Positions 1 through 5,596 of a stretch of DNA of 7,308 nucleotides are shown here, one piece after another. The notes beneath the pieces are model-generated. The model was given only the letters and a program-made list of their open reading frames with translations, was not told the DNA's origin and did no database searches. The DNA lies in the NCBI GenBank assembly GCA_002730985.1, contig PCBP01000046.1, forward strand, positions 1 through 7,308, given 5' to 3'. Numbering within the stretch: the first letter of the stretch is position 1; every line of letters starts with the position of its first letter. The stretch is from Flavobacteriales bacterium. Lineage in GTDB: Bacteria; Bacteroidota; Bacteroidia; Flavobacteriales; BACL11. The translations under genes were made by a program, and so were the position numbers.

Positions 1-282
1 GGATTAATAATGGGTGATCATTCAAAATGTGCTATAAGTACCATGTTTAATACGGGTACAGTTGTTGGTGTAAGCGCTAATATTTTTGGAGTTGGTTTTG
101 CTAGGAACTTTATTCCATCATTTAGCTGGGGAGGAGCTTCAGGGTTTTCAGTTTATAAGTTGCCTAAAGTTTTTGATGTAGTAAAGAAAGTTTTTGCCAG
201 AAGAGAACTTAAGTTTGGCAGAGTAGAGGAAGACATTCTTACACATGTGTATAATATGACAAAACGCTATCGAAACGAATAA
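1..282 (+). CDS. GlmU-family putative sugar nucleotidyltransferase, C-terminal part (5' end outside window)
   Basis: The frame is open from base 1 and ends at TAA 280-282, giving the last 93 residues; the ATG at 10 is probably internal, because the codons before it (Gly-Leu-Ile) continue the same motif. The visible part begins with a left-handed beta-helix type segment (GLIMGDHSKCAISTMFNTGT, then VVGVSANIFG). It continues with an FIPSFSWGG stretch and a charged helical tail ending in MTKRYRNE. This pattern matches, from memory, the C-terminus of the Bacteroidota GlmU-family proteins, which have an N-terminal nucleotidyltransferase domain and a hexapeptide-repeat helix. Such proteins are presumed to make or modify a nucleotide sugar in the cytoplasm, but the substrate is not established and the catalytic domain lies outside the window. 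It should not be equated with true bifunctional GlmU. A hairpin starts 5 bases after the stop, and lon follows. Confidence 0.82.
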   Translation, partial: GLIMGDHSKCAISTMFNTGTVVGVSANIFGVGFARNFIPSFSWGGASGFSVYKLPKVFDVVKKVFARRELKFGRVEEDILTHVYNMTKRYRNE

Positions 283-286
283 TGAC

Positions 287-317
287 TGCCAAAAAGACCA
301 TCTTGATCTTCTTGGCA
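287..317 (+). terminator. Inverted repeat after the GlmU-family gene; possible weak terminator overlapping the lon promoter
   Basis: TGCCAAAAAGA (287-297) pairs with TCTTCTTGGCA (307-317), giving 10 of 11 pairs (one A-C mismatch, 293/311) around a 9-base loop. It begins 5 bases after the upstream stop codon, as expected for a transcription end. There is no T-run after the right arm (the following bases are CGCTAATTGC), so it is not a classical intrinsic terminator. The right arm supplies the TTGGCA of the sigma-54 -24 element, so the repeat could instead be an operator or coincidental. Confidence 0.4.
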
Positions 318-328
318 CGCTAATTGCA
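312..328 (+). promoter_or_regulatory. Candidate sigma-54 (RpoN) -24/-12 promoter for lon
   Basis: The sequence TTGGCACG-CTAA-TTGCA matches the known RpoN consensus (YTGGCACG-N4-TTGCW) at essentially every conserved base. The key GG (314-315) and GC (326-327) have the required 12-base offset. A start site near 339 would follow, leaving a leader of about 17 bases before the lon ATG at 356. Sigma-54 promoters need an AAA+ enhancer-binding activator, so lon would be activated by a specific signal rather than only by the housekeeping factor. A weaker overlapping housekeeping -7-like element (TAAATTGG, 332-339) is present, but its spacing to the nearest upstream TTG is poor (17 or 26 bases). Confidence 0.72.
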
Positions 329-355
329 TTATAAATTGGTGAAAGAAATTTGTAT

Positions 356-2806
356 ATGAAAAAAGACATAAGAATAGATTCATTAGATTTATCAGATTTA
401 TTGAATGAGGATACAGAGTTCTTGCCATTGATGAGTGACGAGGATGAGGATAAAATTTCTAAAGAAAACACACCTGAGATCTTACCAATATTACCCTTAA
501 GGAATACTGTTCTGTTTCCGGGTGTGATTATTCCAATTACTATTGGTAGAGATAGATCTATAAAGCTTATTAAGGATGCTGAACGTGGTAATAAGGTAAT
601 AGGTGTAGTTGCTCAAAAGGATTTTGATATAGAACTTCCAGCTATGAGCGATTTACATGAAGTTGGGACCATTGCAAGTATTCTTAAAATGTTAAAAATG
701 CCTGATGGAAATATTACTGTAGTAATACAAGGTCGTAAGCGTTTTAAGATTGATGAAATAATGCAAGAGAAGCCTTACTTTAAGGCAAAGATTACTGAGT
801 TAAAAGAAGTAAAGCCAGAAGTAAAGGATGATGAATTTTCTGCTTTAGTTTCTTCGGTCAAAGATCTTTCACTCAAGATTATTGATGCTTCTCCAAATAT
901 TCCTAGTGAAGCTGCAATAGCAATTAAGAATATTAAGAATTCATCATTTGTAATTAATTTTGTTTCTTCAAATATGAATATAGGTTTGTCAGAGAAGCAG
1001 TTGTTATTAGAAGAGATTGATTTAAAAAAACGAGCAATTTCTGCATTAGAACTTTTAACAAAAGAGTTGCAAATGCTAGAAATGAAGAATAAGATTCAAT
1101 CAAAAGTGCAGACTGATTTGGATCAGCAACAAAAGGAGTATTTTCTGAATCAACAAATGAAAGTAATACAAGAAGAATTAGGTGGTAGTGGTTCGCATAA
1201 GGAAGTAGAAGAGATGCGTAAGCAGGCTTCGAAGAAGAAGTGGAATAAAGATATTTCAGCTGCATTCGATAAGGAGTTAAGGAAATTACAGAGAATGAAC
1301 CCTTCAATGTCAGATTATGCAGTCCAGAGAGGCTATATCGAGCTTATTTTAGATCTGCCTTGGGACGAGGTGACGAAAGATAATTTTGACCTGAATAAAG
1401 CTAGAGGGATTTTAGATAGGGATCATTTTGGTTTGGAACAAGTTAAAGAAAGAATTATTGAGCATCTGGCTGTGCTTAAATTGAAAGGGGATATGAAATC
1501 CCCGATTCTTTGTTTGTTTGGCCCTCCTGGTGTTGGAAAAACCTCATTGGGGAAATCAATAGCAGAAGCTCTTGGAAGAAAATATGAGAGAGTTTCACTA
1601 GGTGGCTTGCGTGATGAAGCGGAAATTAGAGGGCATCGAAAAACGTATATTGGAGCAATGCCTGGGAGAATTATTAAATCTGTTAAAAAGGCAAAATCAT
1701 CAAATCCAGTCTTTGTTCTAGATGAGATTGATAAGGTTACAAGAGATAATCATGGCGATCCTTCTTCTGCTCTTTTAGAGGTTCTAGACCCTGAGCAAAA
1801 TCAGACTTTCCATGATAATTACTTAGAGTTAGATTATGATTTATCAAAAGTGATGTTTATTGCTACTGCAAATTCATTGTCTACTATTCAGCCTGCACTT
1901 AGGGATAGAATGGAAATTATTGAGATGAATGGATATACTATTGAAGAGAAAGTCCAGATCGCACAAAGACATTTACTCCCCAAACAGATAAAATTACATG
2001 GTATAGATGAGGCTGTATTTACTGTTTCAGATGAGATGTTAGAGAAGATAGTAGATCAATATACTCGTGAATCTGGCGTAAGAACTCTCGATAAGATGAT
2101 TAGTAAATTGATTAGGAATGTTGCGAAATCAATTGCTATGGATCAGGAGTTCATTTCTTCTCCAAATTCTGAGGTAATTGAAAAAGTTCTAGGGGCTCCA
2201 AAATTTGATAGAGATAGAGTAACTGACAACTCAGTTGCAGGTGTGGTTACAGGATTAGCTTGGACATCAGTTGGTGGTGATATTCTTTTTATTGAAAGTA
2301 GTTTAAGTAGAGGTAAAGGAGAATTGTCAGTAACAGGTAACTTGGGAAAGATAATGAAAGAATCAGTTACAATTGCAATGGAATATTTAAAAGCGCATGC
2401 TAATACTTATGATTTATATTCTGATATCTTTGATAAATGGAATGTGCATGTTCATGTTCCGGAAGGAGCTACCCCAAAAGATGGTCCCTCTGCAGGTATT
2501 ACCATGTTCACTTCTTTAGTGTCATCTTTTACGCAAAGAAAAGTCAAGGAAAAAATTGCCATGACTGGAGAACTCACTTTAAGAGGGAAAGTGCTGCCAG
2601 TAGGTGGTATTAAAGAGAAGATATTAGCAGCTAAGCGATCAGGTATAAATGAGATTATCTTGTCAAAACAAAACAAAAAGGATATTCTAGAGATTAATGA
2701 AAGATATGTTAAAGGTATGATTTTCCATTATGTGGATACTTTAGATACGGTTATTGATATTGCCCTCTTGTCAGAGAAAGTAGAGTATGCTATTGAGATT
2801 AATTAA
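356..2806 (+). CDS. lon: Lon protease (endopeptidase La, ATP-dependent, family S16)
   Basis: Cytosolic ATP-driven serine protease that unfolds and degrades misfolded and regulatory proteins as a hexameric ring. The 816-residue length is normal for bacterial Lon with a modest N-terminal extension. Residues 1-38 are acidic and probably flexible. The Lon N-terminal substrate-binding domain runs from about 40 to 240 (ILPLRNTVLFPGV near its start), followed by a helical linker to about 345. The AAA+ module has Walker A GPPGVGKT (389-396), Walker B VFVLDEID (452-459), sensor-1 Asn506, an arginine-finger candidate Arg518 in LRDRMEII, and sensor-2 Arg576. The protease domain carries the catalytic dyad Ser712 (PKDGPSAG) and Lys753 (VGGIKEK). 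All key residues are present, so it should be active. ATG 356 is preferred over an in-frame TTG at 350; GGTGA at 338-342 is only a poor, distant Shine-Dalgarno match. A sigma-54 promoter lies directly upstream. Confidence 0.98.
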   Translation: MKKDIRIDSLDLSDLLNEDTEFLPLMSDEDEDKISKENTPEILPILPLRNTVLFPGVIIPITIGRDRSIKLIKDAERGNKVIGVVAQKDFDIELPAMSDLHEVGTIASILKMLKMPDGNITVVIQGRKRFKIDEIMQEKPYFKAKITELKEVKPEVKDDEFSALVSSVKDLSLKIIDASPNIPSEAAIAIKNIKNSSFVINFVSSNMNIGLSEKQLLLEEIDLKKRAISALELLTKELQMLEMKNKIQSKVQTDLDQQQKEYFLNQQMKVIQEELGGSGSHKEVEEMRKQASKKKWNKDISAAFDKELRKLQRMNPSMSDYAVQRGYIELILDLPWDEVTKDNFDLNKARGILDRDHFGLEQVKERIIEHLAVLKLKGDMKSPILCLFGPPGVGKTSLGKSIAEALGRKYERVSLGGLRDEAEIRGHRKTYIGAMPGRIIKSVKKAKSSNPVFVLDEIDKVTRDNHGDPSSALLEVLDPEQNQTFHDNYLELDYDLSKVMFIATANSLSTIQPALRDRMEIIEMNGYTIEEKVQIAQRHLLPKQIKLHGIDEAVFTVSDEMLEKIVDQYTRESGVRTLDKMISKLIRNVAKSIAMDQEFISSPNSEVIEKVLGAPKFDRDRVTDNSVAGVVTGLAWTSVGGDILFIESSLSRGKGELSVTGNLGKIMKESVTIAMEYLKAHANTYDLYSDIFDKWNVHVHVPEGATPKDGPSAGITMFTSLVSSFTQRKVKEKIAMTGELTLRGKVLPVGGIKEKILAAKRSGINEIILSKQNKKDILEINERYVKGMIFHYVDTLDTVIDIALLSEKVEYAIEIN

Positions 2807-2821
2807 TGTCTTTGGCGTAAT

Positions 2822-2843
2822 AAAACAGATAGGAAATCGTTTT
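2822..2843 (+). terminator. Weak hairpin with T-rich 3' arm between lon and porQ
   Basis: In the 46-base gap, AAAAC (2822-2826) pairs with GTTTT (2839-2843) and GAT (2828-2830) with ATC (2836-2838), with A2827 bulged and a 5-base loop. The right arm ends in five Ts (2840-2844). The stem is short and AT-rich, so termination would be partial at best. It lies 9 bases before the porQ start and could also affect porQ initiation. I found no housekeeping promoter in this gap, which favours at least some read-through from lon. The structure may be coincidental. Confidence 0.22.
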
Positions 2844-2852
2844 TAGTAGCGA

Positions 2853-3881
2853 ATGCAATATATACATTTCTTAATAGTACTTTTCTTGCCTTTGAGTATT
2901 ATTGCTCAGGATGGCGGAAGAAGTACATTCTCTTTTGTGAATGTTGATCACTCACCTAGAACAGAGGCGATGGGAGGGGATGCAATTGCAATTTTTGATA
3001 ATGATGTCTCTTTGTCTCAAACAACCCCATCACTTTTAAACCCAGAAATGCATAATGAGTTGTCATTTACATTTGGAGACTATTTCTCAGATATTAGTTT
3101 ATTTTCTTGTTCTTATGCTAGGGATTTTAACGGATTAGGGGTTTTAGGAGTTTCATTAAGAGCCATTCACTATGGTGATTTTGAAAGAAATGATGCCGCA
3201 GGCTATAATCAAGGAACATTTTCTGCGAATGATCAGGTGGTTACTTTTGGAATTGGTAAAAGAGTACATGATAGATTATTTTTAGGGGTAAATCTCAATT
3301 TACTGAATTCTACTTACGATACTTATACTTCATTTGCTTTATCATCAAATATAAGCTCTACTTATGTTAATGATGATCAGAGATTCACTTCCACATTGCT
3401 TGTTAGAAATCTTGGAAGGCAATTAGATGCTTATGTATCTGAGAGGGAAAGCATGCCTTTCGAGGTGCTATTTGCTATAAGTAAAGAATTAGCCCACCTT
3501 CCTTTTAGATATCATATAACATATAATAATCTAAATACTTTCAACATAGAATCTCCTTATAAATTGATAAGTCAGACAAATATTGAGACGGGTGAGTTAG
3601 AAATAAGGGAAGAGAGTATTGCTAAGACAGTCTTAAGACATTTTGTAATTGGGGGCGAGTTAAATCCTTTTAGAAAGAGTCTGTTTATTAGAGGTGGGTT
3701 TAATTTTCAGAGAAGGTTTGATTTGTTAACTGTTAGTCGCCCTGCTATGGTTGGTTTCTCTTGGGGTATGGGATTTAGAGTAGCTAAATATTATTTCGAT
3801 TATAGTAGATCATCCTATCATCTTTCAGGCACTCCAAATAATTTTAGTATTGCAACAAATTTGAGTACTTTTGGCTTCTAA
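2853..3881 (+). CDS. porQ: Type IX secretion system protein PorQ (outer-membrane-associated)
   Basis: The 342-residue protein fits the PorQ family in length and pattern. Residues 1-18 form a hydrophobic signal peptide (MQYIHFLIVLFLPLSIIA) with likely cleavage before Gln19. It has no Lys or Arg in its n-region, only His5, which is slightly unusual. The mature start GGRSTFSFVN, then PRTEAMGGDAIAIFDND and an LLNPEM segment (62-66), follows the family's opening. The rest alternates like a beta-barrel and ends in Phe, typical of outer-membrane proteins. In Porphyromonas, PorQ works with PorU, PorV and PorZ in the cell-surface attachment complex of T9SS. The start is firm: an in-frame TAG at 2847-2849 rules out an upstream start. 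The stop overlaps the cmk start by one base (TAATG), implying coupled translation. Naming rests on recognised sequence pattern plus the porQ-cmk neighbourhood. Confidence 0.9.
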   Translation: MQYIHFLIVLFLPLSIIAQDGGRSTFSFVNVDHSPRTEAMGGDAIAIFDNDVSLSQTTPSLLNPEMHNELSFTFGDYFSDISLFSCSYARDFNGLGVLGVSLRAIHYGDFERNDAAGYNQGTFSANDQVVTFGIGKRVHDRLFLGVNLNLLNSTYDTYTSFALSSNISSTYVNDDQRFTSTLLVRNLGRQLDAYVSERESMPFEVLFAISKELAHLPFRYHITYNNLNTFNIESPYKLISQTNIETGELEIREESIAKTVLRHFVIGGELNPFRKSLFIRGGFNFQRRFDLLTVSRPAMVGFSWGMGFRVAKYYFDYSRSSYHLSGTPNNFSIATNLSTFGF

Positions 3882-4570
3882 TGAGTTTGCCATTTAACAT
3901 AGCTATTGATGGTCATTCCTCTTGTGGTAAGAGTACCATTGCAAAATCAATTGCAAACAAATATGGTATGCGTTATATTGATACAGGTGCCATGTATCGT
4001 GCAATTACTTTATATTGTATGAGGCATGACATCATTAATAATCAGTTGGTTCAGAGTGATAAGCTATTTAAATCACTTAATGATGTGTCAATTGCTTTTG
4101 AGTTTAATACAATCACAGGAGAATCAGAAACCATTTTGAACACAGAAAATGTTGAGGATCTCATTAGAGGTATAGAAGTTTCTGATAATGTTTCAATTAT
4201 TGCTCAGATAAAACAGGTCCGGGATAAGCTTATTATATTGCAACAAGATATAGGAAGGTCTAAAAATGTAGTGATGGATGGGCGAGATATTGGTACTAAA
4301 GTTTTTCCTGATGCAAAATTAAAGTTATTTGTTACTGCTCGTCCTGAAATTCGTGCTAAAAGAAGATATGATGAGTTGACACAAAAAGGCAATGATGTTT
4401 CTTTTTATGAAATTTTAAAGAGTCTAAATAGTAGAGATAAGCATGACATTAGTAGGGCAATAAATCCTTTGTTACGGGCAAAAGATGCTGTATTAATTGA
4501 TAATTCAGATTTATCTATCAAGGATCAGAATATCCTGATTGAAAATCTAATAAATAATAAGAAGTCATGA
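3881..4570 (+). CDS. cmk: Cytidylate kinase, (d)CMP kinase
   Basis: Cytosolic nucleoside monophosphate kinase that transfers phosphate from ATP to CMP or dCMP, supplying CDP/dCDP for nucleic-acid and lipid synthesis. The 229-residue length is typical. The P-loop is GHSSCGKST (11-19). YIDTGAMYR (32-40) is the classic substrate-binding segment after it. Residues from about 41 to 130 correspond to the CMP-binding insertion of this family. VMDGRDIGTKVFPDA (131-145) is a diagnostic cytidylate-kinase motif. Arg158 in RAKRRYDE and the RDKHDISRAINPL segment (185-197) form the lid and phosphate-binding region. Its ATG shares one base with the porQ stop, and its TGA overlaps the ispH ATG (ATGA), so it sits inside a tightly coupled gene run. 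No Shine-Dalgarno sequence is visible. The full set of motifs is present with no sign of damage. Confidence 0.97.
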   Translation: MSLPFNIAIDGHSSCGKSTIAKSIANKYGMRYIDTGAMYRAITLYCMRHDIINNQLVQSDKLFKSLNDVSIAFEFNTITGESETILNTENVEDLIRGIEVSDNVSIIAQIKQVRDKLIILQQDIGRSKNVVMDGRDIGTKVFPDAKLKLFVTARPEIRAKRRYDELTQKGNDVSFYEILKSLNSRDKHDISRAINPLLRAKDAVLIDNSDLSIKDQNILIENLINNKKS

Positions 4571-5439
4571 AAATTACAATTGACACTCATTCTGGCTTCT
4601 GTTTTGGAGTGGTTTATGCTATTGAAATGGCTGAAGATATTTTAAGAAATGAAGATAGTTTATATTGCTTAGGAGATATTGTGCATAACAACAAGGAGGT
4701 TGAACGTCTACATGCTTTAGGGCTAAAGGTAATAAACCATAATGATTTACATTATTTGAAAGATTGTAAAGTATTGATTCGTGCTCATGGGGAGCCGCCG
4801 TCAACTTATGAACTTGCTTTGAAAAACAACATTCAATTGCTAGATGCCTCCTGTCCTGTTGTGCTGAAATTACAAAACCAAATAAAGGGAGGTTATGAAC
4901 AAATTAAACAAATTAATGGGCAGGTGATTATTTTTGGTAAAGAGGGACATGCAGAGGTAGTTGGTTTACTTGGGCAGACAAATAATAATGCTATTATTGT
5001 TGCATCTGTTAAGGATTTGGATAAAATTGATTTCACCAAGTCTATTTATATATATTCTCAAACTACTAAGAGTCCGAAAGCTTATCAGGAAATCACTTTG
5101 GAAATTGAAAAAAGGGTAAAAATGACAGCTAATACTAATATTAAATATATAGTAAATGATACTTTATGCAGACAGGTCTCTGGTCGAGAGCCCCAATTAA
5201 AGCGATTCTCTAATATAAATGATGTCATTATTTTTGTTAGTGGAAGGAAATCTTCAAACGGAAAGATGCTATATCAGTCTTGCAAAGATGAAAACCATAA
5301 TTCTTATTTTATATCAGATGTAGATGAGTTGAAATCAGATTGGTTTATAGGCGCTAACTCAGTAGGTATTTGTGGTGCTACATCAACTCCTAGATGGTTG
5401 ATGGAAAGTATAGAAGAAGCTATACAAAAAATAGCTTAA
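4567..5439 (+). CDS. ispH: 4-hydroxy-3-methylbut-2-enyl diphosphate reductase
   Basis: IspH (LytB) is the last enzyme of the MEP pathway; it reduces HMBPP to isopentenyl and dimethylallyl diphosphate in the cytoplasm using a [4Fe-4S] cluster. The three cluster cysteines are Cys12 (SGFCFGV), Cys96 (DASCPVV) and Cys201 (DTLCRQV). Substrate-pocket residues by family comparison are His40 (DIVHNN), His74 (RAHGEPP), His128 and Glu130 (KEGHAEV), Thr166-Thr167 (SQTT), Ser229-Ser230-Asn231 (RKSSNGK), and the C-terminal GATSTP loop. The 290-residue length is normal for the short form, and there is no fused S1 domain; S1 is a separate gene 157 bases downstream. It overlaps cmk by 4 bases and is probably translated by re-initiation. 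Its presence implies that this organism makes isoprenoids by the MEP rather than the mevalonate route. Confidence 0.97.
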   Translation: MKITIDTHSGFCFGVVYAIEMAEDILRNEDSLYCLGDIVHNNKEVERLHALGLKVINHNDLHYLKDCKVLIRAHGEPPSTYELALKNNIQLLDASCPVVLKLQNQIKGGYEQIKQINGQVIIFGKEGHAEVVGLLGQTNNNAIIVASVKDLDKIDFTKSIYIYSQTTKSPKAYQEITLEIEKRVKMTANTNIKYIVNDTLCRQVSGREPQLKRFSNINDVIIFVSGRKSSNGKMLYQSCKDENHNSYFISDVDELKSDWFIGANSVGICGATSTPRWLMESIEEAIQKIA

Positions 5440-5451
5440 GTATTTTTTTGT
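5424..5451 (+). terminator. A/T-only hairpin spanning the ispH stop codon; candidate terminator
   Basis: AAAAAATA (5426-5433) pairs perfectly with TATTTTTT (5441-5448) around a 7-base loop (GCTTAAG) that contains the ispH TAA. With one extra T bulged, the pairing extends to AC (5424-5425) against GT (5450-5451). The T-rich 3' arm resembles an intrinsic terminator, but the stem has almost no G-C pairs. The T-run also supplies the -33 TTTG of the candidate rpsA promoter, so the two signals overlap. Confidence 0.4.
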
Positions 5452-5479
5452 GTTTTATCATATTAAAATTGTATTTTCG
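5447..5479 (+). promoter_or_regulatory. Candidate Bacteroidota housekeeping promoter for rpsA
   Basis: TTTG (5447-5450) is followed after 21 bases by TATTTTCG (5472-5479). The known Bacteroidota primary-sigma pattern is TTTG, about 19-21 bases, then TAnnTTTG; the -7 element here matches 5 of 6 defined positions. Transcription would start near 5485-5487 and give an rpsA leader of about 110 bases. The region is A/T-rich, so chance matches are possible. Confidence 0.45.
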
Positions 5480-5596
5480 CAGCCCTTTTCAGAATGGTTG
5501 TAAGGTATTGAAAGGGGAATAATTATAATTAATCGCTCTTAAAGTTCACACCATCTAAGCCTTACTTACTTAAAGATACAAAGAAGCACGATAGAA
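5480..5596 (+). promoter_or_regulatory. Long rpsA 5' leader with two weak stem-loops
   Basis: Two pairings can be traced. CCCTTT (5483-5488) pairs with AAAGGG (5511-5516), extended by CA (5490-5491) against TG (5509-5510). ATCTAAG (5553-5559) pairs with CTT plus AGAT (5569-5577) with a two-base bulge. The heptamer CTTAAAG occurs twice, at 5538-5544 and 5569-5575. No Shine-Dalgarno sequence precedes the ATG. In Escherichia coli the rpsA leader is folded and S1 represses its own translation through it. A similar role here is inference from position and foldability only. Confidence 0.35.

Noticed and set aside
350..355. TTG at 350 as the lon start, adding two residues
   Set aside because: ATG at 356 is in frame, stronger and fits the predicted transcript start near 339; nothing supports TTG.
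954..1307. Minus-strand open frame inside lon (117 codons), with similar ones at 148-471, 2452-2676, 4204-4392, 4619-4804, 6251-6457 and 7120-7302
   Set aside because: All lie antisense to well-supported coding sequence, show no recognisable domain, and have no independent promoter or start evidence.
2811..2826. TTGGCGTAATAAAAC before porQ as a second sigma-54 promoter
   Set aside because: It has a TTGGC start but no TTGC at the -12 position, so the second conserved half is missing.
4885..4930. GGGAGGTTATG in ispH as the start of a small overlapping gene
   Set aside because: The spacing from GGAGG to ATG is only two bases and the frame closes after about ten codons.
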